The notes: generated by a model from the letters alone, not told the origin. Shown: positions 50,081-59,535, numbered from the stretch's first letter. The stretch: 64,000 nt of DNA from Photobacterium profundum (GCF_003026285.1 NZ_PYOD01000016.1:34778-98777); one strand, 5' to 3'. A program made the numbers and translations.

Positions 50081-51120
50081 TGAATCATTTGAGCCGCATC
50101 ACAGCACCGAGAATGATGAAGTCGCAACAAGGTGTGGCATTAATCGTTGTATTATTACTGTTAGCGCTGATGACATTACTCGCAGCACAAATGACAGAGC
50201 GGCTACATCACAATTTTTACCGTGTAGAAAACCAAGTACTTAATCAGCAAGCCTATTGGTATGCCCAAGGAATGGAAGAGCTTGCCAAAGTTGCGATTCA
50301 GCAAAGTACCGATGATAGTGACACCATTAATTTGAATCAGGCATGGGCAACAGAAGGGCAGCGTTATCCTTTAGAAGGAGGCGAAGCCGTCGGTAACATT
50401 CTCGATCGTCAGGCATGTTTTAACCTTAATGCGCTGAAGAATGTCACGCCAGAAGCCGACGCAAACCAAAAGCCTTTTTTAGTCGCATATTTGCAAGCGT
50501 TACTGGAAGAAGTGGGTGTTGATAGCTATAACGCAGAGATGATTGCAGATTCTAGTTGGGAATATATTGATACTGATGACGTTGTTCAATCTGCTTATGG
50601 TGCAGAAGACAGCACGTACGAAGGTTTTAGCCCGCCTTATTTACCGCCCAATGATTGGATAGCGGATGTCAGTGAGTTTCGAGCAATAAACGGTGTGACG
50701 GCACCGATTTATGAAAAGGTAAAACACTTGCTATGCGCCTTACCGAGTGACGATATGGTTTTGAATGTTAATACATTAAAGCAAAGACAAGCGGCATTAT
50801 TGGCTGCGTTATACAGCCCTGCATTGTCGTTGTCAGATGCAGAACGCATTATTTCTGGGCGTCGTTTTGATGGCTGGGATAGTGTTGATGACTTTACAAC
50901 TGAACCAGCTATTGCATCGATTAGTGGTGATATTAAAGACAAAGCGAAAACGCACCTTGGTGTAAGCAGCAACTATTTTCAAATGGATACAGAAGTACTG
51001 GTTGATCGAGCCAGAATACGGTTAGTGGCATTACTTAAACGTGATGAGAAAGAGGTGACGGTTGTACGTCGCCGTTATGGAGGGATCAGTGAGCGAATTT
51101 CTGACAATAAGGCTAAGTAG
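50080..51120 (+). CDS. gspK: Minor pseudopilin GspK
   Basis: 346 aa. Leader ending SQQG before VALIVVLLLLALMTLLAAQM; it lacks the +5 glutamate, as GspK normally does. The internal Met at 50113 or 50116 would give a shorter, more standard leader (MMKSQQG); the ATG overlapping the gspJ stop (TAATG) is used here because it couples translation. LNLNALKN-like and YINVNTL-like motifs (CFNLNALKNVTP, VLNVNTLKQRQA) are family typical. Caps the pseudopilus. Confidence 0.95.
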   Translation: MNHLSRITAPRMMKSQQGVALIVVLLLLALMTLLAAQMTERLHHNFYRVENQVLNQQAYWYAQGMEELAKVAIQQSTDDSDTINLNQAWATEGQRYPLEGGEAVGNILDRQACFNLNALKNVTPEADANQKPFLVAYLQALLEEVGVDSYNAEMIADSSWEYIDTDDVVQSAYGAEDSTYEGFSPPYLPPNDWIADVSEFRAINGVTAPIYEKVKHLLCALPSDDMVLNVNTLKQRQAALLAALYSPALSLSDAERIISGRRFDGWDSVDDFTTEPAIASISGDIKDKAKTHLGVSSNYFQMDTEVLVDRARIRLVALLKRDEKEVTVVRRRYGGISERISDNKAK

Positions 51121-52402
51121 CCGGCCTGCACAGCCGGTGCAATGGCTGGTCTGGTCGCCACAGCAAAAAGAAGTGATTGCGTCGGGTCAATTAGCCGATA
51201 TGGCGCAATTAAGCGAACTTGCAGAGTATGCAGTACAGCGTCCAGTTATCGCCTTGGCACCAACAAGTGAACTATTACTCACCGACGTTGCGATTCCTGC
51301 TGGTAGTGGGCGTCAACTTACGGCGGTATTACCTTATCTATTAGAAGAGGAATTGGCACAAGATGTCGATTCTCTTCATGTACATTTGCTTAATCGCGAA
51401 GGAGACATTGCTAGTGTTGCCATCGTGGAACATAAGCTCATTCAACAGTGGTTAGAAGCATTATCTGATGCAGGTATTGAAGTCACTAAGCTGGTTCCAG
51501 ATTGCTTATGTTTACCGTTATTCAATGATGGTTATAGTGCCGTTGAATTGGGGCAACAATGGTTAGTGCGTCAATCAGAAGCGCAAGGTATTTGTGCTGA
51601 GCCATCATGGCTTGGTAGTTGGCTATTGGCGCAGAAAGCCCCAATAGTACTCTCTACAGATACAGATACAGATACAGATACAGATACAGATACAGATACA
51701 GATACAGATACAGATACCTCGAATGTTGAACCCATCAATACAGAGTTGCAGCAATCGACAAATGTAATAATACATAATTACAGCCCTGCTCCCATCGGTA
51801 TGCCTGGTATCTGGAAATCAGAAGCCCCTGAATTAGTGATGCAGCTATTGGCTGATGGTGCTGCTAACAATAAAACCAATCTGTTATCTGGTCCCTATAA
51901 AATTCAATCAGCATGGCGAAAACACCTTAAACCTTGGCGAAAAGTGGCTATTGCAGCTGGGCTGGTATTAACCACGGTTATTATTGAACACGTAATTTCT
52001 GTTCAAAGAATGGAGCAGCAGGCGCAAGTTTATCGTGCTGAAAGTGAACGTATATTTCGTGAGGTTTTACCTGAATTTAAACGCATACCGTCTCAAAGTT
52101 ATCTGAAAAACCAGATGAACAATGCCGTCAGCCGGTTGGGAGGCGCTGGGAGCGATAAGGGGGTATTACCTTGGTTAGTCCAATTAAAACCCGTATTAAG
52201 CAAAGTGCCTCAAATGACAATTCAAAATGTAAAATACGATGAAAATCGTGGCGAATTACGTCTTCAAGCAAGTTCTACAGAGTTTCAGCATTTTGAGCAA
52301 ATTCGCACACTTCTAGCTGAACAGTTTATCGTAGAGCAAGGTCAATTGAATAAAGATGGCGAGCGGGTTAATGGTACTGTCGTACTAAGGAGGAAATCAT
52401 GA
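51089..52402 (+). CDS. gspL: Type II secretion protein GspL with (Thr-Asp) repeat
   Basis: 437 aa from GTG 51089 (SEFLTIRLSSRPAQPVQWLVW), preceded by GGAGGG. A TTG 27 bases earlier is less likely. The cytoplasmic actin-like domain (about 1-280) recruits GspE, one membrane helix lies near 285-303 (KVAIAAGLVLTTVIIEHVIS), and a periplasmic ferredoxin-like domain follows. Residues 190-210 are a pure Thr-Asp repeat encoded by a hexanucleotide microsatellite (51655-51717), placed in the cytoplasmic domain. Overlaps gspK by 32 bases and gspM by four. Confidence 0.95.
   Translation: MSEFLTIRLSSRPAQPVQWLVWSPQQKEVIASGQLADMAQLSELAEYAVQRPVIALAPTSELLLTDVAIPAGSGRQLTAVLPYLLEEELAQDVDSLHVHLLNREGDIASVAIVEHKLIQQWLEALSDAGIEVTKLVPDCLCLPLFNDGYSAVELGQQWLVRQSEAQGICAEPSWLGSWLLAQKAPIVLSTDTDTDTDTDTDTDTDTDTDTSNVEPINTELQQSTNVIIHNYSPAPIGMPGIWKSEAPELVMQLLADGAANNKTNLLSGPYKIQSAWRKHLKPWRKVAIAAGLVLTTVIIEHVISVQRMEQQAQVYRAESERIFREVLPEFKRIPSQSYLKNQMNNAVSRLGGAGSDKGVLPWLVQLKPVLSKVPQMTIQNVKYDENRGELRLQASSTEFQHFEQIRTLLAEQFIVEQGQLNKDGERVNGTVVLRRKS
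51655..51717 (+). repeat. Hexanucleotide microsatellite (TACAGA)10.5 in gspL
   Basis: Ten and a half perfect copies of TACAGA/ACAGAT, 63 bp, encoding (Thr-Asp)10-Thr. Because the unit is six bases, slipped-strand changes add or remove Thr-Asp pairs without a frameshift. Confidence 0.98.
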
Positions 52403-52875
52403 AAGCATGGTGGAAAGCCTTAAGCCAGCGAGAGCAACGTTTAGTCTTAGGTGGCTCAGCCGCGTTAATATTGGCGATAGTCTATTGGGGTATATGGCAA
52501 CCTTTAGCCAATCGTGCTGAATTGGCTCAGAATCGCATTCAATCTGAGCGTCAGCTATTGAGTTGGGTTGAAGATAAAGCGAATCAGATAGCCAGTTTGA
52601 AAGGCGCATCTGGCAATAGTGTGGCAGTGAGCAATAAAGGGCTTAATCAAGTCATCAATGAAACGACAAGCCGTTTTCGTATTGAGCTAATTCGGATGCA
52701 GCCTCGCAATGAGTCGGTCCAAGTATGGGTTAAACCTGTACCGTTCAATACTCTTGTTAATTGGCTGGCATTTTTACATGAAGAATATGGTATTGAAGCT
52801 CAATTCCTGGATGTTTCAAGAACAAAAAGTAACGGCATGGTCGAAGTGAACCGTTTACAGCTTGGCCGAGGGTAA
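52399..52875 (+). CDS. gspM: Type II secretion protein GspM
   Basis: 158 aa. A short cytoplasmic start (MKAWWKALSQREQRLV), one membrane helix (LVLGGSAALILAIVYWGIWQPL) and a periplasmic ferredoxin-like domain (QVWVKPVPFNTLVNWLAFLHEEYGIEAQFLDVSR). Partners GspL in the inner-membrane platform. ATGA overlap with gspL. Confidence 0.96.
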   Translation: MKAWWKALSQREQRLVLGGSAALILAIVYWGIWQPLANRAELAQNRIQSERQLLSWVEDKANQIASLKGASGNSVAVSNKGLNQVINETTSRFRIELIRMQPRNESVQVWVKPVPFNTLVNWLAFLHEEYGIEAQFLDVSRTKSNGMVEVNRLQLGRG

Positions 52876-52877
52876 CA

Positions 52878-53636
52878 GTGAAGTTTAAATTAGCAGTTGG
52901 CGCCTCTTTTGGGGTGGTATTAATCGGTAGTCTTGTTGCTCACATTCCTGCAGCTTGGCTTTTGCAACAAGCCCCTGTCGTTAAAGGGTTAACTATTTCA
53001 GGTGTTAGTGGTACGCCTTGGCAAGGAAGTGCATCTCAGGTGCAGTGGCAAAACCAACGTTTTGGACGTATACAATGGAACATGAAATTAGGTGCGTTAT
53101 TGTCTGGTGAAGCGGCATTTAACGTTCGTTTTGGTAAAGGTAGTGATTTGGGATTTGATGGACGAGGCGTTGTCGGTTATCGCACATCAGGTCCTTTTAG
53201 TGAAAACTTATTGGTTTCAGTTCCAGCTAAAAATGTACTGAAATATGCCCGTGCTCCTATTCCAGCGACTGTTACGGGAAACCTTGAACTGACATTGCGA
53301 GATTACCGCTATCAAGCGCCGTACTGTGATGTTTTAGATGGCTCACTTGCTTGGACTGCTGGCAATGTAAGCTCTCCCCTTGGAACGATTAATCCTGGCC
53401 CTGTGATTGCAGATCTTAGCTGTGAACAAGGGGAATTAGTGGCAAAAATCGATCAATCTTCAGCGGATGTATCAAGTAATTGGAAAGCGTCTTTAGATAA
53501 AACTTATAACTATCGTCTTGATGGCTGGTTTAAACCTGGGGCCGAATTTCCACCTCAACTTGGTCAACAGTTAAAATGGTTAGGTACGCCAGATACGAAA
53601 GGGCAGTATAAAATCAACTATAAAGGTCGTATCTAG
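52878..53636 (+). CDS. gspN: Type II secretion protein GspN
   Basis: 252 aa, GTG start with GAGGG upstream, two bases after the gspM stop. N-terminal membrane anchor (LAVGASFGVVLIGSLVAHIPAAWLL) and a periplasmic domain (GLTISGVSGTPWQGSASQVQWQ, LSCEQGELVAKIDQSS). GspN is present in only some systems and is often dispensable; the role is unclear. Last gene of the cluster. gspA, gspB and gspO are not in this cluster. Confidence 0.95.
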   Translation: MKFKLAVGASFGVVLIGSLVAHIPAAWLLQQAPVVKGLTISGVSGTPWQGSASQVQWQNQRFGRIQWNMKLGALLSGEAAFNVRFGKGSDLGFDGRGVVGYRTSGPFSENLLVSVPAKNVLKYARAPIPATVTGNLELTLRDYRYQAPYCDVLDGSLAWTAGNVSSPLGTINPGPVIADLSCEQGELVAKIDQSSADVSSNWKASLDKTYNYRLDGWFKPGAEFPPQLGQQLKWLGTPDTKGQYKINYKGRI

Positions 53637-53729
53637 ATACCGTTTTTTTAGCGGAACGATTTTAAGTTTACTTTCAGTCAATAGGTAGGTTAACTTTAAT
53701 TGAATGAAAGCGTGATACAGGAATATGGC

Positions 53730-54281
53730 ATGGCTGCTGATAAGAATAAACCTGAAATACTATCAACAGAGATTGTGGCACAATCTCGACTATTTAAGAT
53801 TGAATCGCTAGATCTTCGTTTCTCAAATGGCGTAGAACGAACCTATGAACGAATGATGCCAAGTGGTCGTCATGCTGTTTTGATCGTACCCGTTACCGCT
53901 GATGGTGATTTATTACTTATTCGCGAATACTCTGCCGGTACCGATAACTACGAGCTAGGGTTTCCTAAAGGGTTAATCGACGCGGGCGAAAGCGCCGAGC
54001 AAGCGGCGAATCGTGAGTTGAAAGAAGAAATCGGCTTCGGGTCTAATTTGCTACAACCATTGAAAGAAGTGATATTAGCTCCCTCGTATTTTTCTAGCCG
54101 TATGACGCTTTTCCTTGCTCAAGATTTATACCCTGAACAATTAGAAGGTGATGAGCCTGAACCGTTAGAGATTGTTCGTTGGCCCGTTAGCCAAGGGGAA
54201 GAGTTGATCAATCATCTCGACTTTGCTGAAGCAAGAAGTATTACCGCCCTTTTTCTCGCATTAAAACAACTCTCACAATAG
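53730..54281 (+). CDS. nudE: ADP compounds hydrolase NudE
   Basis: 183 aa from ATG 53730 (MAADKNKPEILSTE), with CAGGAAT upstream; a TTG 30 bases earlier is in frame but poorly supported. Nudix box G-LIDAG-E-SAEQAAN-REL-KEEIGFG is complete, with the NudE-specific APSYFSSRMTLFLAQDLYPEQLEGDEPEPLEIVRWP. Hydrolyses ADP-ribose, Ap3A and NADH-type compounds. Forms an operon with cysQ nine bases downstream. Confidence 0.96.
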   Translation: MAADKNKPEILSTEIVAQSRLFKIESLDLRFSNGVERTYERMMPSGRHAVLIVPVTADGDLLLIREYSAGTDNYELGFPKGLIDAGESAEQAANRELKEEIGFGSNLLQPLKEVILAPSYFSSRMTLFLAQDLYPEQLEGDEPEPLEIVRWPVSQGEELINHLDFAEARSITALFLALKQLSQ

Positions 54282-54290
54282 GAGTGGGTT

Positions 54291-55121
54291 ATGGAATTAT
54301 CTCACCTTATTCCCTCGGTGGTCGATATCGCTCGCGCATCTGGGCAAGTTATTTTAGATATTTACCAACGTGGTCAGTTTGAAAAACACATCAAAGAAGA
54401 TAATACGCCAGTAACGAGTGCTGACTTCGCGGCTCATAAATTAGTGATTGAGCGACTCACTGAACTCACCCCTAATATTCCAGTGCTGTCTGAAGAAGAT
54501 GCAAGTGTACCGTTTAAAGAGCGTAGTAAATGGGATCGCTATTGGTTGGTTGACCCGTTGGATGGTACGCAAGAGTTTATTGCTGGCAGTGGTGATTTTG
54601 CGACAATTATTGCTTTGGTTGAAGGTAATAAGCCGATTATGGGTGTAGTGTATGCGCCCGTTTCTGGGGTTGTGTATTATGCATATAGTGGGAAAGGGGC
54701 ATGGAAAATCACGCCTGAAGGGGAAACCGTTCGTATTTCGACGCATAAGCATGAATTGCCGACTCAATCGATAGCTGTTGCAATTAGTCGCCGCCAAGAT
54801 ATCAGTGCGATTACTAATCGTTTGGATCCAGCATTAAACTATGAATTGGTACCACTTGGTTCAGCGGCATTAAAAGCCTGCCTGGTCGCTGAAGGGGCTG
54901 TCGATTGTTATTTACGCCTTGGTCCGACTGGTGAGTGGGATACTGCTGCAACGCAATGTATTGTTGAAGAGGCTGGTGGACGAATATTGAATACGCATCT
55001 TAATCCGCTGTCTTATAATGAGCGTGATACATTGGAAAACCCGAATTTTATTACACTCGGTGACGAGTCTTTGCCATGGGCAAATATTCTGACACCAGAT
55101 AATCGCTTGATTGATACCTAA
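54291..55121 (+). CDS. cysQ: 3'(2'),5'-bisphosphate nucleotidase CysQ
   Basis: 276 aa. Removes the 3' phosphate of PAP/PAPS, recycling sulfate-assimilation by-products. Inositol-monophosphatase fold: PVTSADFAAHKLVIERL, PVLSEEDASVPF (metal-binding Glu), WLVDPLDGTQEF and GPTGEWDTAATQCIVEEAGG. Shine-Dalgarno ATAGGAG. It follows nudE and ends at a strong terminator. Confidence 0.96.
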   Translation: MELSHLIPSVVDIARASGQVILDIYQRGQFEKHIKEDNTPVTSADFAAHKLVIERLTELTPNIPVLSEEDASVPFKERSKWDRYWLVDPLDGTQEFIAGSGDFATIIALVEGNKPIMGVVYAPVSGVVYYAYSGKGAWKITPEGETVRISTHKHELPTQSIAVAISRRQDISAITNRLDPALNYELVPLGSAALKACLVAEGAVDCYLRLGPTGEWDTAATQCIVEEAGGRILNTHLNPLSYNERDTLENPNFITLGDESLPWANILTPDNRLIDT

Positions 55122-55147
55122 TAAGTGTTCGCAAATTTTAATCAAAT

Positions 55148-55176
55148 AAAAACGGAGCCAAATGGCTCCGTTTTTA
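55148..55176. terminator. cysQ terminator, bidirectional with sthA
   Basis: AAAAACGGAGCC-AAAT-GGCTCCGTTTTTAT: a symmetric stem with T-runs on both strands between convergent cysQ and sthA. Confidence 0.95.
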
Positions 55177-55204
55177 TTGTGTGATCTGTCTTTTTAAACC
55201 CGCT

Positions 55205-56614
55205 TTAAAATAAGCGATTTAAACCATTCAATGCCGCGACGCGATAAGCTTCTGCCATTGTTGGATAGTTGAAGGTGGTATTGACGAAATAATCGATCGT
55301 ATTACCTTCCCCTTTTTGTTCCATGATCGCTTGACCGATATGAATGATCTCAGCGGCACGCTCACCAAAGCAATGGATCCCTAAGATCTCTTTAGTTTCT
55401 CGATGAAAGAGGAGCTTCAAGCTTCCCACTTCCGTTCCTGCAATTTGAGCACGAGCAAGATGTTTAAACTGAGAGCGACCAACCTCATAAGGTACTTTGT
55501 CTGCCGTTAGCTGCTGTTCTGTTTTACCGACAGAACTGATCTCAGGAATGGTATAGATGCCCGTAGGAATATGATCAATCAAACTGCCTTGTGCTTCACC
55601 CGTTGTAATCGCTTGTGCGACAAAGCGACCTTGATCATAAGCGGCGCTTGCAAGGCTTGGGTAGCCGATAACATCTCCAACAGCGTACACATGCTCCACA
55701 TCGGTACAGTAATTTTGGTTAACGACAAGTTGGCCACGAGAATCGGGTGTTAAGCCGACCTTGTTTAAATTGAGCTTGTCGGTATTGCCTGTACGTCCAT
55801 TGGCATATAACAAGCAATCTGCACGCATTTTCTTGCCTGATTCTAAATGTAGGATAACGCTGTCATCAGTGCCTTCTATTTTCTCAAATGTTTCACCGTT
55901 TCGTATCATTGCACCACTATTCCACAGGTGGTAAGACAGTGAGTCAGAAATCTCGTTATCCAAAAACTCTAATAAACGATGACGAGTATTGATGAGATCG
56001 ACTTTTACGCCTAACCCTCTAAAAATAGACGCATATTCGCTACCGATAACTCCTGCACCATAAATAATGATATGGCGAGGGTCGTGCTCTAGCTGCAGAA
56101 TCGAATCACTATCATAGATACGAGAATGATCAAAGTTGACGCCTTCAGGATGATAAGGACGAGAACCTGTTGCGATCACAAATTTATCGGCACTATACAA
56201 ATCGGTGCTGTTATCGGCATTTTTTACTCGAACGGTATGGGCATCAATAAAGCTGGCTTCGCCAAAAATAAGACTACATTTATTTCGATCATAAAAGCCT
56301 TGGCGCATTCGAGTTTGTTTATTCACAACATCTTGAGCGTGACCTAAAATTTGGCTAAAGGTACTGTGTAGGCTGGAATTGTTTTTGCAATAGAGAGGGT
56401 TTTGATTGTATTCAATAATACGGCTGACAGCATGTCGGAGTGCTTTAGATGGAATGGTTCCCCAGTGAGTACATCCTCCTCCTACGCTATCTTCTCTCTC
56501 GATAACCGCGACATTTAATCCGGCTTTAGTTAGCCCCATTGCAGCCCCTTCTCCACCAGGGCCGCTGCCAATAATAATGGCATCAAAGTGAGTGGGCTTT
56601 TTATTTTTTGTCAT
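55205..56614 (-). CDS. sthA: Soluble pyridine nucleotide transhydrogenase SthA
   Basis: 469 aa (E. coli 466). FAD-dependent enzyme balancing NADPH and NADH. N-terminal FAD GxGxxG (IIGSGPGGEGAAMGLTKAG), the modified redox region GGGCTHWGTIPSKALRH with Thr in place of the second active-site Cys, NAD site IIYGAGVIGSEYASIFRGLGV, VYAVGDVIGYPSLASAAYDQG and C-terminal dimer interface GIHCFGERAAEIIHIGQAIM. The missing second Cys is normal for SthA and separates it from lipoamide dehydrogenases. Confidence 0.97.
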   Translation of the reverse strand: MTKNKKPTHFDAIIIGSGPGGEGAAMGLTKAGLNVAVIEREDSVGGGCTHWGTIPSKALRHAVSRIIEYNQNPLYCKNNSSLHSTFSQILGHAQDVVNKQTRMRQGFYDRNKCSLIFGEASFIDAHTVRVKNADNSTDLYSADKFVIATGSRPYHPEGVNFDHSRIYDSDSILQLEHDPRHIIIYGAGVIGSEYASIFRGLGVKVDLINTRHRLLEFLDNEISDSLSYHLWNSGAMIRNGETFEKIEGTDDSVILHLESGKKMRADCLLYANGRTGNTDKLNLNKVGLTPDSRGQLVVNQNYCTDVEHVYAVGDVIGYPSLASAAYDQGRFVAQAITTGEAQGSLIDHIPTGIYTIPEISSVGKTEQQLTADKVPYEVGRSQFKHLARAQIAGTEVGSLKLLFHRETKEILGIHCFGERAAEIIHIGQAIMEQKGEGNTIDYFVNTTFNYPTMAEAYRVAALNGLNRLF

Positions 56615-56953
56615 TATCAGGCCTTCATTATCATCTGTGCAACATTGGCATAGCGATAGTTTAACTTTTTATGGCGTGTGGTAGAATCGGCGGTAGTCGA
56701 TAGGTAGGTAATGATCACGTTGTTCTAACGAAATATGATGAAAATGTGCATTTCGCTACTTTAAAATGGTGATTATTGTTCTAATTATCGCGTGATGAAT
56801 TTGTGATGAAACATTAAAACTCATAATTACTGCTTTGATTCAGCGCTCATCAGGATTTAGTATGTTCAGATGCAGGTGTAATTGCCATTCACGCTGAAGT
56901 GATAGATAAAACAGCGTATAGTTGGAACAAAGTCATAGAGAAGCTATAGGTTC
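56615..56953. other. sthA-fabR divergent intergenic region
   Basis: 339 bp, AT-rich. TATAGT (56917-56922) is a possible -10 for fabR, about 30 bases before its start. I did not find a convincing FabR palindrome or another operator. No RNA gene was seen. Confidence 0.4.
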
Positions 56954-57586
56954 ATGGGGATTAGGGCTCAACAAAAAGAAAAAACGCGCCGATCACTTAT
57001 CGATGCTGCGTTTAGCCAGTTAAGTGCAGACCGTAGTTTTTCCAGCCTCAGCCTACGTGAGGTAGCTAGAGAAGCCGGTATTGCCCCTACGTCTTTTTAT
57101 CGTCATTTTAAAGATATGGATGAGCTTGGTTTAACCATGGTTGATGAAGGCGGTCTAATCCTTCGTCAATTAATGAGACAAGCTAGACAACGTATTGCCG
57201 AAGAAGGCAGTGTAATTCGTACATCTGTCGAAACATTTATGGAATTTATTGAAAGTAGTCCAAATGTATTTAGATTACTTTTACGTGAACGCTCGGGAAC
57301 ATCCACCGCGTTTCGTGCTGCGGTTGCTCGTGAAATTCAACACTTTGTTGCTGAACTAACTGAGTACCTTGAGGCAAAAACAGGTGTGACGAATGAAGAA
57401 GCCTATATTCAGGCAGAAGCATCGGTCACCTTGGTATTTAGCTCTGGTGCAGATGCGCTAGATCTTGATCCTCAGGCTCGTGAAGAGCATGAAGAAAAAC
57501 TGATTATGCAATTAAGAACAATTGCAAAAGGTGCCTATTGGTACCGTAAAGAGCGTGAGCGTCGTGAGCTCAGGCATAAACTATAA
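56954..57586 (+). CDS. fabR: Fatty-acid biosynthesis repressor FabR
   Basis: 210 aa (E. coli 215). TetR-family repressor of unsaturated fatty-acid genes. N-terminal HTH (EKTRRSLIDAAFSQLSADRSFSSLSLREVAREAGIAPTSFYRHFKDMDELG) and the FabR ligand domain (ESSPNVFRLLLRERSGTSTAFRAAVAREIQHFVAELTEYL). ATG 56954 is the usual FabR start (MGIRAQQKEKTRR). Operon with yijD. Confidence 0.96.
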   Translation: MGIRAQQKEKTRRSLIDAAFSQLSADRSFSSLSLREVAREAGIAPTSFYRHFKDMDELGLTMVDEGGLILRQLMRQARQRIAEEGSVIRTSVETFMEFIESSPNVFRLLLRERSGTSTAFRAAVAREIQHFVAELTEYLEAKTGVTNEEAYIQAEASVTLVFSSGADALDLDPQAREEHEEKLIMQLRTIAKGAYWYRKERERRELRHKL

Positions 57587-57609
57587 CCTTATTTCTGTTG
57601 GTGAAAGAT

Positions 57610-57984
57610 ATGGAAAAAGAGCAAGTTAAAGCTGAACGTAAAACATTGGTGCTATCGCTACTCGCGGGCTTATGCGGTAATGCAACGTTGGCTGTATTGA
57701 CATCTAGCTATGTCACGTTTTCGATTTTCCCTGTAATTGCATTCGGTATGGCATTGTACTGCCTATATCAAGAGTACTTAAGCAAGCCCATGACTGAAGG
57801 TACTCCTGCGATCGCGTTTTCATGCTTCCTTGTTGGTGCATTCGGGTATTCCGCATTCTTACGTGCACAATTACCAGAGATGGGTTCAAACTTTTTACCT
57901 CTTATGATTTCTTTAGGTTTACTGTTCTGGGTCGCTTATAAGATGGGTATTATGAAGAATCCTGCAAAACCAGCTAAAGCTTAA
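57610..57984 (+). CDS. yijD: YijD family membrane protein
   Basis: 124 aa from ATG 57610; a TTG 12 bases earlier is also open. Four hydrophobic segments (TLVLSLLAGLCGNATLAVLT, FSIFPVIAFGMALYCLY, PAIAFSCFLVGAFGYSAFL, NFLPLMISLGLLFWVAYKM) with the conserved LPEMGSNF-like loop. Always follows fabR in enterobacteria and vibrios; function unknown, perhaps membrane-lipid related by association. Confidence 0.9.
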   Translation: MEKEQVKAERKTLVLSLLAGLCGNATLAVLTSSYVTFSIFPVIAFGMALYCLYQEYLSKPMTEGTPAIAFSCFLVGAFGYSAFLRAQLPEMGSNFLPLMISLGLLFWVAYKMGIMKNPAKPAKA

Positions 57985-58001
57985 GCCGGAAAAGCAGAAA
58001 C

Positions 58002-58029
58002 AAAAAAGGCGCTAATTAGCGCCTTTTTT
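58002..58029. terminator. Bidirectional terminator between yijD and trmA
   Basis: AAAAAAGGCGCTAATTAGCGCCTTTTTT: a perfect palindrome serving the convergent genes. Confidence 0.95.
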
Positions 58030-58069
58030 ATTATCTATAATTTGTCGATTATAGATTTTATTTATGGTC

Positions 58070-59176
58070 TTACTTACGTTCTAGCAAAACACCTGCTTCC
58101 ATATGGTGGGTATATGGGAACTGATCAAATAATGCAAAGCGAGTAATCTTGTGTGTTTGGCTTAGTATCTCAAGGTTTTCTTTTAATGTGTCAGGGTTGC
58201 AAGAGATATACATAATGCGTTCATAGCCTTGCACCATACGACATGTACCTTCATCCATACCTGAGCGCGGCGGATCAACAAAGATAGTGTTGCAATTGTA
58301 GCTCTGTAGATCGACGTTTTGTGCTTTAAGACGGCGAAACTCACGTTTGCCCGCCATTGCATCAGTAAAATCTTCAGCAGACATACGTACAATTTGTACG
58401 TTATCAATATTATTAACCGCAATATTGTATTGTGCAGATTCTACTGAAGGTTTAGCTAGTTCTGTTGCAAGAACACGTTCAAAGTTCTTAGCCAGTGCCA
58501 GCGAGAAGTTACCGTTACCACAATATAGTTCTAACAGATCACCTTCACTGTCTTGCGTACAATCAACTGCCCATTCCAGCATCTTTTGTGCGACTTCACC
58601 ATTAGGCTGAGTAAAGCTATTTTCAACTTGCTTATAAGTTAGGGGTTGATCGAATACATTAAGTTTTTCGATAACGTAATCACGATCTGCCACAATTTTC
58701 ATTTTTCGAGCGCGGCCAATGATATTCAGGTTAAACCCTTCATCATTCAAACATTGCTTTAGTTTCTTAATTTCAATTTCCCACTCTTCATCCAACTGGC
58801 GGTGGTACAGCAGTGACACTAAGATTTCACCGCTCAATGTGGATAAGAAATCAACTTGAAATAATTTGTGGCGAAGCGCTTGGTTTGGCTTTAGCGCTTC
58901 TATTAGCAATGGCATTAAATCGTTAATTAAGCGACTCGCCGCAGGAAATTGATCTACGCGGTATTTTTCGCGAGTCTCTTGATTGAACATGACATAGTAA
59001 AGATCTTCGCCTTCATGCCACATTCTAAATTCAGCACGCATGCGGTAATGCTCTGCAGGAGAGGCAAACACCTCAAGCTCGGGGGTCTCAAAATCTTCAA
59101 AGATATTTTGAATACGCTCTGCTTTTTCATCCAATTGCTGTTGGTAACCAGCGGTATTAAGTGCCGTGGATGTCAT
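58070..59176 (-). CDS. trmA: tRNA (uracil-5-)-methyltransferase TrmA
   Basis: 368 aa (E. coli 366). Makes m5U54 in the T-loop of tRNAs (and U341 of tmRNA in E. coli). SAM site LLELYCGNGNFSLALAKNF, NTIFVDPPRSGMDEGT and the nucleophile cysteine in RIMYISCNPDTLKENL. C-terminal FDQFPYTHHMEAGVLLER is typical. Divergent from btuB. Confidence 0.97.
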   Translation of the reverse strand: MTSTALNTAGYQQQLDEKAERIQNIFEDFETPELEVFASPAEHYRMRAEFRMWHEGEDLYYVMFNQETREKYRVDQFPAASRLINDLMPLLIEALKPNQALRHKLFQVDFLSTLSGEILVSLLYHRQLDEEWEIEIKKLKQCLNDEGFNLNIIGRARKMKIVADRDYVIEKLNVFDQPLTYKQVENSFTQPNGEVAQKMLEWAVDCTQDSEGDLLELYCGNGNFSLALAKNFERVLATELAKPSVESAQYNIAVNNIDNVQIVRMSAEDFTDAMAGKREFRRLKAQNVDLQSYNCNTIFVDPPRSGMDEGTCRMVQGYERIMYISCNPDTLKENLEILSQTHKITRFALFDQFPYTHHMEAGVLLERK

Positions 59177-59334
59177 TAGTGTGCCTCAAACTGCTCAAAA
59201 TAAGAGCGCAGATTTTATTGCATTACTGACCGATGTCCAGTGTTGTCCGAGATAAAAGTGCAGTTTAGGCTAATTAATAATAACAAATAGCAAACAACGC
59301 TAGACAACAAAGGCAATGATAACTAGCATCGCAG

Positions 59335-59535
59335 TGCGCTGGTTTGCCAAATATGGCTAGGGAACACGGTGAAATTCCGTGACTGACGCGCAGCGGTGAT
59401 AGAGAACGAAAGCACACGGACGTAAGTTCCAAACACTGTTTCAGACAATTGCGCAATGCAATAGGTATGAAGCGGGAAGTTGTTGCCTAGGTGGTTACCC
59501 AACCATGCTCTTAAGTCCGAAGACCGACCAGTGTA
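59335..59535 (+). promoter_or_regulatory. Cobalamin (adenosylcobalamin) riboswitch
   Basis: Conserved elements in order: GGGAACACGGTGAAATTCCG, TGACTGACGCGCAGCGGTGA, and the B12-box region AAGTCCGAAGACCGACCAG, with the outer stem CTGGT (59339-59343) pairing to ACCAG (59527-59531). The length and order match class I cobalamin riboswitches of gamma-proteobacteria. It lies about 50 bases before the btuB start and should lower btuB expression when B12 is plentiful. Confidence 0.95.

Noticed and set aside
51655..51717. Phase-variable on/off switch in gspL
   Set aside because: The unit is six bases, so slippage cannot shift the frame; only tract length can vary.
55205..56614. sthA as a dihydrolipoamide dehydrogenase
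   Set aside because: The second redox cysteine is replaced (GGGCTHWGT), which is the SthA pattern.
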